The notes under the pieces: model-generated | Told to the model about the DNA's origin: nothing | The model's input: the letters and a program-made list of their open reading frames with translations, nothing else | Database searches by the model: none | Program-made: the position numbers and the translations under genes | Source: Xenorhabdus hominickii | GTDB lineage: Bacteria; Pseudomonadota; Gammaproteobacteria; Enterobacterales; Enterobacteriaceae | Assembly (NCBI RefSeq): GCF_002632725.1 | Contig: NZ_NJAI01000002.1 | Location: 156,640-220,639 of the forward strand | Direction of reading: 5' to 3' | DNA: 64,000 bases | Shown here: positions 36,952-48,605 of the stretch, piece by piece | Layout of the letters: each line of letters begins with the position of its first letter | Position numbering within the stretch: position 1 is the stretch's first letter

Positions 36952-38858
36952 TTAGCTTGTGTTCTACTCGTCCCTGCTCCTGTTGTGGGCGGTGCGACAG
37001 CAGAAGAGGTGGTATGGTTATCCCTGAGTAAAATGTGATCCAAAATTTGGCGGACGATAGCACCTACAGGTGTCCCAGCTCCCTCATTTTCCAGAATAAT
37101 GGAGACAGCAACTGTTGGATTATCATAGGGAGCAAAGGCAATCATCAATTTATGGTCACGCAGGTGTTCAGCAAGTTTGCTCGCATTATAGGTTTCATAA
37201 CTGAAAACTTGAGCAGTACCTGATTTGACTGCGGCTTTGTACGGTGTACCAGCAAAGAAACGGCGGGCAGAGCCATTCGGAGCATTAGCAACGCCATACA
37301 TGCCATCTTTGGCAATTTCCCAGTATCCAGAATGAATATCGTCAATCGGCTCACTGACTGGAGATTGGTAAGGTTGCATTTCGCCATTAACCCGCATATT
37401 CATTAAGAAATGTGGTGTTCTTACCTCACCATCATTAATTAGCGTCATCAGGGCTTTTACCATTTGCATGGGCGTGGCAGTCCAGTATCCCTGACCGATG
37501 CCAACGGAAATGGTATCGCCCTGATACCACGGTTTTTTATAGCGTTTGAGCTTCCATTCACGGGTTGGCATGTTACCCGGACTTTCTTCTTTTAAATCAA
37601 TGCCAGTGAATTGACCGTAGCCAAATTTAGACATCCATTCGGACAGCCTGTCAATGCCCATATCATAGGCAACCTGGTAGAAAAAAGTATCCGCTGATTC
37701 AACAATCGACTTATGCACGTTAAGTTTTCCATGCCCCCAGCGTTTCCAGTCACGGTAACGTTTATCTGAACTTGGTAACTGCCACCAGCCGGGATCATTG
37801 ATCGTGGTATTCTTTGTTATGACATCACTGCTGAGGGCGGCAACGGCAACAAAAGGTTTCACCGTTGATGCTGGAGGATAAGCCCCTTGTGTCGCTCGGT
37901 TAATTAATGGGCGGTTAGGATCGTTCAGTAAGGATTTATAATCTTTACTGGATATGCCATCGACAAAGAGATTCGAATCGTAGCTTGGATTGGACACCAT
38001 GGCCAAAACTTCCCCATTTCTGGGGTCGGTGACAACAACTCCTGCACGACTGGTTGTCAGTATCTGTTCGATATAGGTTTGCAGTTCTAAGTCGATCGAC
38101 AGATAAATATCTTTACCTGCCTGTGGCGGTTGTTCATGTAACTGGCGGATCACTCTGCCGCGGTTATTGACTTCAACTTCCTCATAACCCGGCTTACCAT
38201 GCAGAACCGATTCGTAATAACGTTCAATCCCCAGCTTTCCGATATCATGGGTCGCAGCATAACTGGGCAAAATCCCTTCTTTATCGAGCCGCTCGACATC
38301 TTTGTCGTTGATTTTGGCAACGTAGCCGATCACGTGAGTCAGAGCAGAACCATAAGGATAATAACGGCGTTGATAGCCCTTGATTTCCAACCCGGGAAAG
38401 CGATATTGGTTGACAGAAAACCGAGCTACTTGAACTTGGTCAAGTGGCGTTTTCAGCGGAACCGAAGTAAAACGCCGTGCCCGCAGACGCTCTTTTTTGA
38501 AGTTTTCGATATCTTCATCTGTGAGTCCAACAACGGAGCGCAGTTCATTTAATGTCTTATCAAGGTCAGCGACTTTTTGTGGCACGATTTCTAACTGATA
38601 AATCGTTCGGTTAGCTGCCAGAGGTGTGCCAGTGCGGTCATAAATGATGCCCCGACTAGGGGCTATGGGAACAAGCTTAATGCGGTTCCCATTTGATCGG
38701 GTTTGGTAATCTTCATGACGTGTGATCTGGAGATTATAGAGATTGGCTATCAGAATGCCCGTTAAAATAATAATACCAATAAACGCCACGAGCGCGCGGC
38801 GTATAAATAGGGCTGATTCAGCCGAATGATCGCGAAAAGGGGTTCGTTTATTCTTCAT
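36948..38858 (-). CDS. mrdA: Penicillin-binding protein 2 (PBP2)
   Basis: 636 residues from the [18 protein letters not shown], which matches the E. coli start; a GTG at 38876 would add six residues. One N-terminal membrane helix (~20-42), a dimerisation domain and a transpeptidase domain with STVK, SAD and KSGTAQ motifs. It crosslinks peptidoglycan in elongation with RodA, encoded next. Confidence 0.97.
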   Translation of the reverse strand: MKNKRTPFRDHSAESALFIRRALVAFIGIIILTGILIANLYNLQITRHEDYQTRSNGNRIKLVPIAPSRGIIYDRTGTPLAANRTIYQLEIVPQKVADLDKTLNELRSVVGLTDEDIENFKKERLRARRFTSVPLKTPLDQVQVARFSVNQYRFPGLEIKGYQRRYYPYGSALTHVIGYVAKINDKDVERLDKEGILPSYAATHDIGKLGIERYYESVLHGKPGYEEVEVNNRGRVIRQLHEQPPQAGKDIYLSIDLELQTYIEQILTTSRAGVVVTDPRNGEVLAMVSNPSYDSNLFVDGISSKDYKSLLNDPNRPLINRATQGAYPPASTVKPFVAVAALSSDVITKNTTINDPGWWQLPSSDKRYRDWKRWGHGKLNVHKSIVESADTFFYQVAYDMGIDRLSEWMSKFGYGQFTGIDLKEESPGNMPTREWKLKRYKKPWYQGDTISVGIGQGYWTATPMQMVKALMTLINDGEVRTPHFLMNMRVNGEMQPYQSPVSEPIDDIHSGYWEIAKDGMYGVANAPNGSARRFFAGTPYKAAVKSGTAQVFSYETYNASKLAEHLRDHKLMIAFAPYDNPTVAVSIILENEGAGTPVGAIVRQILDHILLRDNHTTSSAVAPPTTGAGTSRTQAN

Positions 38859-38894
38859 CCCATTACCAGAATTCACGGTGATAGATTACCCAAT

Positions 38895-39365
38895 TTATTC
38901 CCGATGATAAGGGTGGTTAGTTGTGATGCTCCACGCTCGATAAAGGCTCTCCGCAACCAGTACCCGCACAAGAAGATGTGGTAGGGTCAAGGGAGAAAGA
39001 GACCAGCTTTGTTCTGCTGCTGCTTTACAGGCAGGAGCTAAACCTTCAGGGCCGCCAATAAGCAGGCTGACATTCCTACCATCTAGTTTCCAACGTTCAA
39101 GCTGTTGTGCTAATTGTGGGGTATCCCAGCGAGAACCGGGTATATCCAGAGTCACAATGCGATTGCCTTTAGCGATAGCGGCTAGCATCTGTTCGCCTTC
39201 TTTTTCCAGAATGCGTTTGATATCAGCGTTTTTGCTTCGTTTTCCTGCCGGAACTTCAATCAGCTCAAAAGGCATGTCTTTGGGAAAACGATTCAAATAA
39301 TCTATAAAGCCGGTCTGAACCCAGTCCGGCATTTTTGTTCCTACAGCGACTAATTGTAACTTCAA
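38895..39365 (-). CDS. rlmH: 23S rRNA (pseudouridine1915-N3)-methyltransferase
   Basis: 156 residues, SPOUT fold ([64 protein letters not shown]). RlmH methylates pseudouridine 1915 in helix 69 on assembled 70S ribosomes. It follows rsfS by two bases and precedes mrdA, as in E. coli. Confidence 0.97.
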   Translation of the reverse strand: MKLQLVAVGTKMPDWVQTGFIDYLNRFPKDMPFELIEVPAGKRSKNADIKRILEKEGEQMLAAIAKGNRIVTLDIPGSRWDTPQLAQQLERWKLDGRNVSLLIGGPEGLAPACKAAAEQSWSLSPLTLPHLLVRVLVAESLYRAWSITTNHPYHRE

Positions 39366-39367
39366 AC

Positions 39368-39685
39368 TCAGCTCCAGAGTCTTTCCAGTTCGTACATGCG
39401 ACGGCTGTCTTCCTGCATGACATGAACCATTATTTCGCCGAGATCGACGACTACCCAGTCTGAAATGCCTTGCCCTTCAACACCCAGGAGCATAATGCCG
39501 GCTTGGCGGCAATCATCAACGAGATTATCTGCTACAGACATCAGATGGCGGCTTGATGTTCCGGTGCAGATAACCATGCAGTCAGTAATACTGGATTTTC
39601 CGCGAACGTCTATAGAAACAATATCCTGAGCTTTGGAATCTTCAAGTTTATCAATAACGAATTGTTGTAGTTCTGTGCCTTGCAA
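39368..39685 (-). CDS. rsfS: Ribosomal silencing factor RsfS
   Basis: 105 residues from the TTG codon at 39683-39685 (reads [16 protein letters not shown]), preceded by an AAGGTGA ribosome site. This equals the E. coli length; an upstream ATG would add 29 unconserved residues. Motifs: [38 protein letters not shown]. RsfS binds L14 (uL14) and blocks subunit joining in starvation. Confidence 0.92.
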   Translation of the reverse strand: MQGTELQQFVIDKLEDSKAQDIVSIDVRGKSSITDCMVICTGTSSRHLMSVADNLVDDCRQAGIMLLGVEGQGISDWVVVDLGEIMVHVMQEDSRRMYELERLWS

Positions 39686-39789
39686 AAGGATCACCTTTAT
39701 TTCATAAAATTGTTTGAGTGGCGCAGAATAATAGCATGCCAATCTCTCTAAAAGTAAGCAACTTAGCGGCAAATAACCGTATGATTTCG

Positions 39790-40503
39790 TTAAGACCTGT
39801 ATAGCCCCTGCGAATCGATATAATTTTGTATCGATGGAGGAAGCAGATCATCACAGCTTAGACCTTGCTGGTGACGTTGGCGAATATCGGTTGCCGAAAT
39901 GTTTAATAGCGGAGTGGCAGCTAAATAAATGTAACCTTGCGGTTTTTGACTCAATGGAAGTGGTGTGTCAACTTGATGCTTTTTGAGCCATTGTTGCACT
40001 TCTGGCGTCGAAAGTGAGTTTTGATAACCGGGACGGGAACAGACCAGCAGATGGCAGATGTCGAGTAACTCTTCCCACTTATGCCATGTATGGATAGTTT
40101 GCAATGAATCCTGACCAATGATGAACGCTAATGGATGTTTGCCGACTTCCTGACGAAAGGACTTCAATGTTTCTATCGTATAAGAGGGCGTCTGGCGATC
40201 CAGTTCGCGAGTATCTACGGTAAACAGTGGGTTTCCTTGCACGGCCAGCCGAACCATCTCCAGTCGTTGCTGAGCTGTTGCTTCTGGTTGAGGGCGATGT
40301 GGCGGCACGTGATTAGGCAACAAAATAACCTGCTTAAGCCCCACGAGTTGCGCCAATGCTTCCGCAGAACGCAAATGACCATAATGGATGGGATCGAATG
40401 TGCCACCAAATAGTGCTTGTATCACCGGAGAACCCATATTGGTTGTCGAGTCAATAGCCGGTATTGGATTAATAGAATTTATCGGATCAATAATATCAAG
40501 CAT
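39790..40503 (-). CDS. nadD: Nicotinate-mononucleotide adenylyltransferase
   Basis: 237 residues from the ATG that overlaps the holA stop (ATGCTTGA). Nucleotidyltransferase motifs: [19 protein letters not shown] (HxGH) and [13 protein letters not shown] (ISxTxxR). It makes NaAD from NaMN and ATP in NAD synthesis. E. coli NadD is 213 residues and starts close to the first motif; here the first ~22 residues (rich in Asn, Ile, Pro) are extra. An internal Met ([12 protein letters not shown]) is the alternative start, but no ribosome site precedes it. Confidence 0.93.
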   Translation of the reverse strand: MLDIIDPINSINPIPAIDSTTNMGSPVIQALFGGTFDPIHYGHLRSAEALAQLVGLKQVILLPNHVPPHRPQPEATAQQRLEMVRLAVQGNPLFTVDTRELDRQTPSYTIETLKSFRQEVGKHPLAFIIGQDSLQTIHTWHKWEELLDICHLLVCSRPGYQNSLSTPEVQQWLKKHQVDTPLPLSQKPQGYIYLAATPLLNISATDIRQRHQQGLSCDDLLPPSIQNYIDSQGLYRS

Positions 40504-41572
40504 TCAAGAAGCTCTCTGGTAATGGTTTTCCACATAACAGCATGGAAAGCGTTTCCAGGTCAGCCCAAATGGAGTGGCTATAATCCTGTTTGACTCGCAG
40601 TTCCATCTGGGTCAACAATTGTATGGCAGATTGCAGATCATTCAATGATAGCCGTTGTAATGCCGTTGTCAGCAATACTCGACGATTCTGCCAAACTTTG
40701 TGCTGATCAAACAATGTCTTCAGGGGGACAGTTTTCTCCTGACGCTTAAGCACCAGCAGTAGCATCAGCTCTCGTTGTATGGTGCGAAGCAAAATAATAG
40801 TCTCAGTATCTTCTTGCTGAAGTTGCTTCAGTATATGCCATGCCCGTTTTATTTTGCCTGCCAGCAAGGCATCAACCCAATGATAGGGAGAAAAGTGGGC
40901 TGCATCGTTGACGGCTTCTTCAACACGAGGAAGCGTCAGCCGATTATCGGGGTAGAGCAAGGAAAGGCGTTCCAGTGCCTGAGCCAATGCTAATAAATTT
41001 CCTTCATAGCAATAGCACAGTAACTGGTTGGCTTCATCTTCCAATGATAGCCCCATGTTTTTGGCACGCTGTGCAACCCACTGTGGCAGACGGTGTTGTT
41101 CAGGTGCGAGGCAACTGACGTACACGCCATTTTGTCCAATCGCTTTGAACCACGGGCTATTTTCCTGTGCCTTGGTGAGTTTGTGTCCACGCAGTATCAG
41201 CAGGATATCGGGATGCAGCAACTCCGCCAGTTTGGTCAGTCGTTCCGCCATTGCTGCATTCGGGCCACTTTCCGGCAACAGAAGGGTGAGTGACTGACGG
41301 CTAGCAAACAGGCTGAGTGACTGACACAGGCTGAAGATTTCGTCCCAATCGGTATGGTTATCCAACGAGAAGGTGAAATGTTCCATAAAGCCATGTTGTT
41401 CAGCCGCTTTACGTATGCTGTCCTGACTTTCCTGTAGTAGCAACGGCTCGTTGCCCCATAGCAGGTAGTTGTTCTGTAGTTGATTATTTTGAAAGTGATT
41501 ACTTTGAGAGTGATTGTTTCGCAGCCCTTCATTGAGCTGCGAAATAAGTTGTTCAGGATAAAGTCGGATCAT
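40496..41572 (-). CDS. holA: DNA polymerase III subunit delta
   Basis: 358 residues. Clamp-loader subunit that opens the beta sliding clamp ([18 protein letters not shown] at the start; [21 protein letters not shown]; ending [10 protein letters not shown]). It is exactly 15 residues longer than the 343-residue E. coli protein, and the extra residues 19-33 are three pentapeptide repeats. Start overlaps the lptE stop by four bases. Followed by nadD with an eight-base overlap. Confidence 0.95.
   Translation of the reverse strand: MIRLYPEQLISQLNEGLRNNHSQSNHFQNNQLQNNYLLWGNEPLLLQESQDSIRKAAEQHGFMEHFTFSLDNHTDWDEIFSLCQSLSLFASRQSLTLLLPESGPNAAMAERLTKLAELLHPDILLILRGHKLTKAQENSPWFKAIGQNGVYVSCLAPEQHRLPQWVAQRAKNMGLSLEDEANQLLCYCYEGNLLALAQALERLSLLYPDNRLTLPRVEEAVNDAAHFSPYHWVDALLAGKIKRAWHILKQLQQEDTETIILLRTIQRELMLLLVLKRQEKTVPLKTLFDQHKVWQNRRVLLTTALQRLSLNDLQSAIQLLTQMELRVKQDYSHSIWADLETLSMLLCGKPLPESFLNA
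41474..41518 (-). repeat. Three 15-bp repeats inserted in holA
   Basis: Encodes [15 protein letters not shown] (residues 19-33 of HolA) just before the conserved NNYLLWGN. The DNA repeats share AAT/AGT-AAT-CAn-nTn-CAA codon patterns. Reading frame is kept. Confidence 0.8.
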
Positions 41573-42141
41573 TGCTGTTGTGCAGCCGCAGCTTTCTGTT
41601 TTTCTTCGGCTTTCAGACGTTCGGCACTATGAATAGTCAACAGTTGGCGCATAAGCTGGCGAGTCGCCTGTTCGCGCATTTCCTGCTGAACCAGTTCATT
41701 TTCTGCATCTTTTGCCAAAGCTTCCAATGAGTTATCGAAGAAAGAACGATCAACTCTTGCACTCAATGGATAGATACTGCCATTCGGCATCAGCACTTGA
41801 GCGTCAACAGATAGCACGAGCTGACGTTCAGCCGATTTACCATCCTGAAAAACAGAGACAGTTTCTTTGTTTTCAGTAGAACCCAGAAGTTTCAGGATAG
41901 GTACTGAAGCATCACCACGCTCAACGATTTTGACATCGTTCAGACGAAGTTGCTGGCGTACTGCCCGTGCCAATGGGCCGTAAGGATCACCTGAACTCAA
42001 TTGCAATGTTTGCAGCTCTTTTGGTACCTTTGTTGTGCCTTGAAGGTGAAAGCCGCAGCCAGCGGTGACTAGTACCGCCAAGCCCAGCAACAACGTGCAA
42101 ATACGATGCCGCAGATTATTTCCTATCACATTTCCGTCCAC
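41569..42141 (-). CDS. lptE: LPS-assembly lipoprotein LptE
   Basis: 190 residues. Lipobox LVTAGC near residue 29, then [20 protein letters not shown] and [13 protein letters not shown], as in E. coli LptE (193 residues). It plugs the LptD barrel in the outer membrane and helps insert LPS. It lies between leuS and holA as in E. coli. A Gln/Ala-rich tail ends the protein. Confidence 0.95.
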   Translation of the reverse strand: MDGNVIGNNLRHRICTLLLGLAVLVTAGCGFHLQGTTKVPKELQTLQLSSGDPYGPLARAVRQQLRLNDVKIVERGDASVPILKLLGSTENKETVSVFQDGKSAERQLVLSVDAQVLMPNGSIYPLSARVDRSFFDNSLEALAKDAENELVQQEMREQATRQLMRQLLTIHSAERLKAEEKQKAAAAQQQ

Positions 42142-42159
42142 AAAAGTGGCCTCCTGTTA

Positions 42160-44742
42160 TCAGCCAACGACCAGATTCAGTAACTTACCTGGAACATAGA
42201 TGACTTTTCGAATACTGACGCCTTCAAGATATTTCGTCACGCTATATTCTTGGGTCGCCATTTCTTGAACATACTCTTTTGTTGCATCTGCCGGTACAGT
42301 AATGCGACCACGAACTTTGCCGTTAATCTGGATGATGACAAGTTTAGTATCGTCGATCATTGCTTGTTCATCTGCCTGTGGCCATGCTGCTGTGTCAATA
42401 TCATTTTCGTTGCCGAGTGCTTTCCACATAACAAAGCAAGAGTGTGGTGTAATAGGAGAGAGTATACGTACAATTGCAGTCAGTGATTCCTGCATCAAGG
42501 CACGATCTTGCTCGGTTTCCTGTGGCGCCCGCGTCAGTTTGTTCATCAGTTCCATGATGGCAGCAACTGCTGTATTGAATGCTTGACGGCGACCAACATC
42601 ATCGGTGACTTTGGCAATGGTTTTGTGCAGATCGCGGCGCAGATCTTTCTGTTCAGAAGTCAGATTGCTGTTATCCAGCGGCTGGGTTGCCCCTTTGTTG
42701 CTGTGTTCATAAACCAGACGCCAAACGCGTTTCAGGAAGCGGTTAGCACCTTCTACGCCTGATTCCTGCCATTCCAGAGTCAGCTCTGGTGGTGCTGCAA
42801 ACATCATGAACAGACGGACGGTGTCAGCACCATATTTATCGACCATAACTTGTGGATCGATGCCGTTATTCTTGGATTTCGACATCTTGCTCATGCCGGT
42901 ATAAACCAGTTCATGACCTTCTTTATCCGTCGCTTTTACAATGCGGCCTTTGTCATCCCGTTCAACAATAGCGTCAGCTGGGGATACCCAGATTTTCTCG
43001 CCGCTGTTGCCGGTATAATAGAAGGCATCAGCCAGCACCATGCCTTGGCACAGCAGCTTTTTGGCTGGTTCATCGGAGTTGACCATGCCCGAATCGCGCA
43101 TCAGTTTATGGAAGAAACGGAAGTACATCAAATGCATGATTGCATGTTCAATACCGCCGATATACTGATCCACGGGGAGCCAGTAGTTAGCCGCAGCCGG
43201 ATCCAGCATACCGTTATCATAATCTGGACAGGTATAACGCGCGTAATACCATGAAGATTCCATAAAGGTATCAAAGGTATCTGTTTCAAGCAGGGCAGGT
43301 TGGCCATTAATGGTCGTTTTTGCCCATTCAGGGTCAGCTTTTATTGGGCTGGTGATGCCATTCATCTCGACATCTTCTGGCAGGATAACGGGCAATTGAT
43401 CTTCTGGAACAGGAACAACAGTACCGTCTTCCAGTGTTGCCATTGGGATTGGTGCACCCCAGTAACGTTGACGGGAAACGCCCCAGTCGCGCAAGCGGTA
43501 ATTGACCTTACGTTGGGCAACACCCATTTCAACCAGCTTATCCGCGATAGCATTGAAACCGTCTTCATGGCTCAGGCCGCTGAATTCACCGGAATTGACC
43601 AGTGCATTCTTATCGGTAACTGCTGCCTCCTGAACATTGGGTACGTTGCCATCGTTGTCCAGAATAACGGCTTTCATTGGCAGGTTATACTTGGTAGCAA
43701 ATTCCCAATCGCGTTGGTCGTGACCAGGAACTGCCATGACAGCACCTGTGCCATATTCCATTAAGACAAAATTAGCAACCCAGATAGCGACTTTTTCGTT
43801 GGTCAATGGATGAATAACGAACATGCCGGTCGCCATGCCTTTTTTCTCCATAGTTGCCATATCTGCTTCGGCAACTTTGGTATTACGGCATTCGTTGATG
43901 AATTCTGCCAGTTCCGGGCTATTTTCCTCAGCCTGTTTTGCTAAAGGGTGACCTGCCGCTACAGCGACATAGGTTGCTCCCAGAAATGTATCTGGGCGAG
44001 TGGTATAAACCGTGAGTTTTTCTTGACTGTCAGCGACATCAAAAGTGATTTCAACACCTTCAGAACGGCCAATCCAATTACGCTGCATCGTTTTGACCTG
44101 TTCAGGCCAATCTTCCAGTTTATCCAGATCGTTCAGCAGTTCCTCTGCATAAGCGGTGATCTTGATGAACCACTGAGGAATTTCTTTGCGTTCAACTTGG
44201 CTATCACAACGCCAGCAGCAGCCGTCAATAACTTGTTCATTCGCCAGAACGGTCAGGTCATGTGGACACCAGTTAACGGCGGAGGTTTTTTTATACACCA
44301 AACCTTTTTCGTACAATTTAGTGAAGAACCATTGTTCCCAGCGATAGTATTCTGGTGTACAGGTAGTGACTTCACGATCCCAATCATAACCAAAACCCAG
44401 TGTTTTCAACTGGATTTTCATGTAATCAATGTTGGAATAAGTCCATGGGGCGGGTGCGGTATTATTTTTGACCGCAGCGCCTTCTGCCGGCAGGCCGAAG
44501 GCATCCCAACCAATAGGTTGCAACACATTTTTGCCTAGCATGCGTTGATAACGGGAAATCACATCACCAATGGTGTAATTACGGACGTGGCCCATATGTA
44601 GTCGGCCAGAAGGGTAAGGTAGCATTGACAAGCAATAGTATTTTTCTTTGCTGTTGTCTTCTGTCACTTTGAAAGTTTGCTTCTCTTGCCAATGAAGCTG
44701 GACTTGTTGCTCTATATCTTCTGGACGATATTGTTCTTGCAT
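42160..44742 (-). CDS. leuS: Leucyl-tRNA synthetase
   Basis: 860 residues from [18 protein letters not shown], identical in length to E. coli LeuRS; the longer frame upstream adds 28 unconserved residues. Class I motifs: HMGH in [19 protein letters not shown] and KMSKSKNNG. An editing (CP1) domain lies at ~225-420 with the Thr-rich [13 protein letters not shown]. It charges leucine on tRNA-Leu. Confidence 0.98.
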   Translation of the reverse strand: MQEQYRPEDIEQQVQLHWQEKQTFKVTEDNSKEKYYCLSMLPYPSGRLHMGHVRNYTIGDVISRYQRMLGKNVLQPIGWDAFGLPAEGAAVKNNTAPAPWTYSNIDYMKIQLKTLGFGYDWDREVTTCTPEYYRWEQWFFTKLYEKGLVYKKTSAVNWCPHDLTVLANEQVIDGCCWRCDSQVERKEIPQWFIKITAYAEELLNDLDKLEDWPEQVKTMQRNWIGRSEGVEITFDVADSQEKLTVYTTRPDTFLGATYVAVAAGHPLAKQAEENSPELAEFINECRNTKVAEADMATMEKKGMATGMFVIHPLTNEKVAIWVANFVLMEYGTGAVMAVPGHDQRDWEFATKYNLPMKAVILDNDGNVPNVQEAAVTDKNALVNSGEFSGLSHEDGFNAIADKLVEMGVAQRKVNYRLRDWGVSRQRYWGAPIPMATLEDGTVVPVPEDQLPVILPEDVEMNGITSPIKADPEWAKTTINGQPALLETDTFDTFMESSWYYARYTCPDYDNGMLDPAAANYWLPVDQYIGGIEHAIMHLMYFRFFHKLMRDSGMVNSDEPAKKLLCQGMVLADAFYYTGNSGEKIWVSPADAIVERDDKGRIVKATDKEGHELVYTGMSKMSKSKNNGIDPQVMVDKYGADTVRLFMMFAAPPELTLEWQESGVEGANRFLKRVWRLVYEHSNKGATQPLDNSNLTSEQKDLRRDLHKTIAKVTDDVGRRQAFNTAVAAIMELMNKLTRAPQETEQDRALMQESLTAIVRILSPITPHSCFVMWKALGNENDIDTAAWPQADEQAMIDDTKLVIIQINGKVRGRITVPADATKEYVQEMATQEYSVTKYLEGVSIRKVIYVPGKLLNLVVG

Positions 44743-44903
44743 GGCACCGATAATCCTATGGTGAATAATAAAGCACGCCCTTAGCGTACATAGTTTGTGT
44801 TTATGAATTCGAAGAGCACATAGCATAGCTGATAAGAGATGGAGGCAACAACTCTTGTTAAAGGAGTAATGTTTAAAATTATTCTTTTTATAGGAAAATT
44901 AAG

Positions 44904-44931
44904 GTCGGCGGTGGCCTTATCATCCGCCGAC
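44904..44931 (-). terminator. Hairpin downstream of gltL
   Basis: GTCGGCGG / CCGCCGAC stem with a 12-base loop, nine bases after the gltL stop; followed on the minus strand by CTTAATTTTCC. It probably ends the glt operon. Confidence 0.65.
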
Positions 44932-44940
44932 AGGGAAGAA

Positions 44941-45666
44941 TCAATGCAGAATTTTCGCTAGAAAATCGCGGGCACGCTCTGATTTAGGGTTGGCAAAGAA
45001 ATCTTCTTTTTTACTGTCTTCGACAATTTTGCCTTCATCCATGAAAATAACACGGTGTGCCACTTTTCTGGCAAATCCCATCTCATGCGTCACAACCATC
45101 ATGGTCATACCTTCCTTCGCCAGCTCAACCATCACATCCAGCACCTCATTGATCATCTCAGGATCGAGTGCGGAAGTAGGTTCATCAAATAGCATGGCGA
45201 TTGGGTCCATGCAAAGGGCGCGGGCGATGGCGACACGCTGTTGCTGGCCACCGGAAAGTTGGGCTGGAAATTTATTAGCGTGACTGGTTAATCCAACCCG
45301 CTCCAACAGTTTCAAACTTTTTTCGGTCGCAGCTTTTTTATCGCGCTTTAATACCTTCACTTGAGCGAGTGTCAGGTTCTCAATAATGGACAGGTGAGGA
45401 AACAGTTCAAAATGTTGGAACACCATGCCTACTTGAGAGCGCAATTGTGCCAGATTGGTATTCTTGTCATTGACTTTTGTTTCATTTACGAGAATTTCAC
45501 CCTGCTGGACAGGTTCAAGGCCATTGACCGTTTTTATCAGAGTGGATTTACCGGAACCAGAAGGCCCACAGACCACGACTACTTCGCCTTTTTTGACTTC
45601 AGTCGAGCAGTCAGTAAGAACCTGAAATTGGCCATACCACTTGGATACATTTTTCAGGGAAATCAT
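44941..45666 (-). CDS. gltL: Glutamate/aspartate ABC importer ATPase
   Basis: 241 residues from [20 protein letters not shown] overlapping the gltK stop (ATGA). Walker [17 protein letters not shown], signature [15 protein letters not shown], Walker [15 protein letters not shown], and H-loop [12 protein letters not shown] are intact. It drives GltJK-GltI glutamate and aspartate uptake. Confidence 0.97.
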   Translation of the reverse strand: MISLKNVSKWYGQFQVLTDCSTEVKKGEVVVVCGPSGSGKSTLIKTVNGLEPVQQGEILVNETKVNDKNTNLAQLRSQVGMVFQHFELFPHLSIIENLTLAQVKVLKRDKKAATEKSLKLLERVGLTSHANKFPAQLSGGQQQRVAIARALCMDPIAMLFDEPTSALDPEMINEVLDVMVELAKEGMTMMVVTHEMGFARKVAHRVIFMDEGKIVEDSKKEDFFANPKSERARDFLAKILH

Positions 45667-46340
45667 CAAACAGTCCTTTTCTTCAAATAGTTAACCAGCA
45701 TAGATGCGGCAAAACTAATCACAAAATAAACAACACCGGCAAACAGGATCATTTCAATCTGAGTACCGTCGCGTTCACCAATATTCGTTGCTGTACGGAA
45801 AAAGTCCGCCAGACTCAGTACATACACCAGAGATGTATCTTGGAATAATACAATGCCTTGCGTTAACAGCAATGGAGTCATTGCTCGAAATGCCTGTGGC
45901 AGAATGACCAAGCGCATACTTTGCATATGGGTCATACCCAACGCCAGTGCAGCGGAGGATTGCCCACGGGAAATGCTTAGAATACCCGCTCGAATGATTT
46001 CAGAATAGTAAGCTGCTTCAAAGAGTGAGAAAGCTACCATTGCAGAAATTAAACGGATATCGGTTTTTGGTGATATACCTAGAACATTTTGTAATAAGTT
46101 AGGCACAATCAAATAAAACCATAGCAATACCATCACCAGTGGCACTGAGCGAAAGAGATTAACATATAGGGTGGCGAACCAGCTCAGTGCCTTAATGGGA
46201 GAGAGACGCATCATCGCCAGAAGGGTTCCCCAAATAATGCCAATGATAACAGCTATTACAGTGATTTTGGCTGTTATCAGCAATCCACTCAGGAGGAAGG
46301 GCAAACTAGGAATAATCGAACTCCAGTCAAACTGATACAT
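45666..46340 (-). CDS. gltK: Glutamate/aspartate ABC importer permease GltK
   Basis: 224 residues from [19 protein letters not shown], the E. coli start and length; an upstream in-frame ATG would overlap gltJ. Five membrane segments and the EAA loop [22 protein letters not shown] that docks GltL. Confidence 0.96.
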   Translation of the reverse strand: MYQFDWSSIIPSLPFLLSGLLITAKITVIAVIIGIIWGTLLAMMRLSPIKALSWFATLYVNLFRSVPLVMVLLWFYLIVPNLLQNVLGISPKTDIRLISAMVAFSLFEAAYYSEIIRAGILSISRGQSSAALALGMTHMQSMRLVILPQAFRAMTPLLLTQGIVLFQDTSLVYVLSLADFFRTATNIGERDGTQIEMILFAGVVYFVISFAASMLVNYLKKRTV

Positions 46341-46344
46341 TTCT

Positions 46345-47085
46345 CTATCGCCCTCCCATATTGCCTGGCAGACGTACTTTTTTCTCAAGGATGGTCATGG
46401 CAAGCATGATCACCAGATTGATAGCAACGTAAGCCAGCGTAATTGCTGTGAATGTTTCATAAGCGTGTGCCGAGTAATCCAATAATTTCCCTGCCTGCGC
46501 GGCCATATCAACCAGCCCGATCGTTGAGGCGATGGCAGAGTTTTTCACCAAATTGAGCATTTCTGAGGTCATCGGAGGAATGATCACCCGATAGGCGTTT
46601 GGCAGCAAAATATAGCGATAAGTTTGCGGCAGAGTTAAACCCATTGCCAGACCAGCCGCTTTTTGTCCCCGTGGAAGTGACTGAATTGCAGCCCGAACCT
46701 GCTCGCATACGCGGGCGGCAGTGAATAATCCCAGACAAATGGCTGCGGAAATAAAAAATTGAATATCAGGATCCAGCTCCATTTTGAACCAATCACTCAG
46801 GTTCTTGGGCAGGAATTCTGGTACCACCAGATACCATGTAAAAAATTGGACAATAAGGGGAACATTGCGAAATAACTCAACATAACAAGTTCCCAACCCA
46901 GAAAGAAATTTATTCGGGACGGTGCGGAGAATGCCGAACAGTGATCCGACAACAAATGCAATGATCCAAGCGCAGATAGAAAGGGCTATCGTCACTTGAA
47001 AACCAGAAATAAGCCACCCCAAATAGGTGGTATTACCAAAAGGGGCAGCTTGTAAGAAGATGCCCCAATTCCAATCAACAGACAT
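46345..47085 (-). CDS. gltJ: Glutamate/aspartate ABC importer permease GltJ
   Basis: 246 residues ([23 protein letters not shown]), five or more membrane segments, EAA loop [21 protein letters not shown]. Pairs with GltK. It is separated from gltI by 138 bases that contain a terminator-like hairpin. Confidence 0.96.
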   Translation of the reverse strand: MSVDWNWGIFLQAAPFGNTTYLGWLISGFQVTIALSICAWIIAFVVGSLFGILRTVPNKFLSGLGTCYVELFRNVPLIVQFFTWYLVVPEFLPKNLSDWFKMELDPDIQFFISAAICLGLFTAARVCEQVRAAIQSLPRGQKAAGLAMGLTLPQTYRYILLPNAYRVIIPPMTSEMLNLVKNSAIASTIGLVDMAAQAGKLLDYSAHAYETFTAITLAYVAINLVIMLAMTILEKKVRLPGNMGGR

Positions 47086-47158
47086 AACCGTTCTCCCTGA
47101 AGTGGGGTTGGCTGTAGTACTTAAAATGCTCTGACTCTAAAAACGATCTAAAAAAAAT

Positions 47159-47180
47159 GAGGTAGGGAACGACTACCTCA
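47159..47180 (-). terminator. Attenuator-like hairpin between gltI and gltJ
   Basis: GAGGTAG / CTACCTC stem, seven-base loop, followed on the minus strand by a run of seven or eight T. It would stop part of the transcription after gltI, giving more binding protein than permease. Confidence 0.8.
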
Positions 47181-47223
47181 TACCCGGAGTGCCAACAAAA
47201 TCGGGATTTTTCAGTCTATTTAT

Positions 47224-48111
47224 TTAGTCCAGTGCCTTATCATTCGGGGATTTAAATAAAGCTTTCATATCATCTGACAGAGTAAAATTCAGGTTCAGTT
47301 GTTTAGGCGGAATAGGCTCTTTAAACCAGCGATTAAACATTTTTTCTGCTTCACCGGAGGTTTGTACTTTCACAATAACGTCATCGACCAATTTCTTGAA
47401 TTGTCGGTCGTCTTTGCGCATCAAGCAGCCATAACCCTCTTTGGATTGTGGCTCACCGACGATAATCCACTGATCAGGTTTTTTCGCTTTTGCCCGTTCA
47501 CCTGCCAGCAATGCATCATCAACCATGAAGGCAACTGCGCGGCCTGATTCCAGAGTGCGGAATGAGTCTCCATGATCTTTTGCGCTGATAATGCGCATTT
47601 TCATGTTCTTTTCATCGTTGAGTTTGTTCAGCAGCATCTCTGAGGTTGTACCTGAACTGACGACAACATTTTTTCCTGCCAAATCATCGAATCCTTTGAT
47701 ACCTGAATTTTTGTTAGTCAGTAGACGTGTACTAACGATAAAGATGGTATTGGAGAAAGTGGCCTGTTTTTGGCGTTCAAGGTTATTGGTGGTGGAACCG
47801 CACTCAAAGTCATAAGTGCCATTTTGCAATAGCGGAATACGGTTTTGAGAGGTAATCGGGATCAGTTTGACTTGCAGATTGGGCATGTTGAGTTTTTTCT
47901 TTACAGCATCAACAATCAGGTTGGAATAATCTTGAGCATAACCAACAACGTTTTGACTACTGTCATAGTAAGCAAATGGAACAGAAGATTCCCTGTGCCC
48001 AACCGTGATCATTCCAGCATCTTTGACTTTTTTCAGTGTACCAGTCAACTCCTCAGCATGGGCAGCACCTACCGCGCTAAGCAACATCATGGTTAACATC
48101 AACTTACGCAT
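47224..48111 (-). CDS. gltI: Glutamate/aspartate periplasmic binding protein
   Basis: 295 residues. Signal peptide MRKLMLTMMLLSAVGAAHA. Solute-binding family 3 fold (GTLKKVKDAGMITVGHRESSVPFAY; DFECGSTTNNLERQ). First gene of gltIJKL. It delivers glutamate or aspartate to GltJK. Confidence 0.97.
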   Translation of the reverse strand: MRKLMLTMMLLSAVGAAHAEELTGTLKKVKDAGMITVGHRESSVPFAYYDSSQNVVGYAQDYSNLIVDAVKKKLNMPNLQVKLIPITSQNRIPLLQNGTYDFECGSTTNNLERQKQATFSNTIFIVSTRLLTNKNSGIKGFDDLAGKNVVVSSGTTSEMLLNKLNDEKNMKMRIISAKDHGDSFRTLESGRAVAFMVDDALLAGERAKAKKPDQWIIVGEPQSKEGYGCLMRKDDRQFKKLVDDVIVKVQTSGEAEKMFNRWFKEPIPPKQLNLNFTLSDDMKALFKSPNDKALD

Positions 48112-48540
48112 ATACAGCTCCTTTATCGATTATTTTTGCGAATTTAGGTCTGCTTATAGATATTCGCGTTTCTACGTTGTTAGAGAAAATAGTTAGAAAA
48201 AATAGTTAGAGAAAACGATTCATAGAAACGATTTTCTGAATAATTTTGCTTATAAGATGTAAAAAAGTAATTCATAATGTTGCTTTTTTGAAACAACAAT
48301 GTTTCTGTTTCGCGACCCGCGTCGCACTATAAATAAACAATTTCACTTATACGCGATAAAAAAGAGAATAATATTGAAGGCTGTTCACAGTTTGAATTTT
48401 TTAGTTATATATTCTGATTTATTATAAATTTTCGTGAGTATGTGAAATATTTTATGGCTAATTTAATATTATAAATAATGAGTGGGAGGGTTTTTCTGAA
48501 ATTTTCTGTGGAGGGCATAGGCGATGTATATAAGCGATAT
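48112..48540. other. Spacer upstream of gltI
   Basis: About 430 AT-rich bases without a credible gene. It must hold the gltI promoter. Near 48181-48235 the words GAGAAAATAGTTAGAAAAAA and similar recur, a short degenerate tandem. I see no clear operator. Confidence 0.5.
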
Positions 48541-48573
48541 AAAATCAGGGAATGAATAATATTCCCTGATTTT
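48541..48573 (-). terminator. Terminator after lnt
   Basis: Perfect 12-bp stem AAAATCAGGGAA / TTCCCTGATTTT with a 9-base loop, about 30 bases beyond the lnt stop codon. It should end the long ybeZ-ybeY-corC-lnt transcript. Confidence 0.85.
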
Positions 48574-48605
48574 GGTTACTTCATCTTTTAAGCCGAAACA
48601 TGAAA

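Noticed and set aside
43948-44538. 196-codon open frame on plus
   Set aside because: Antisense to leuS, no ribosome site or family features.
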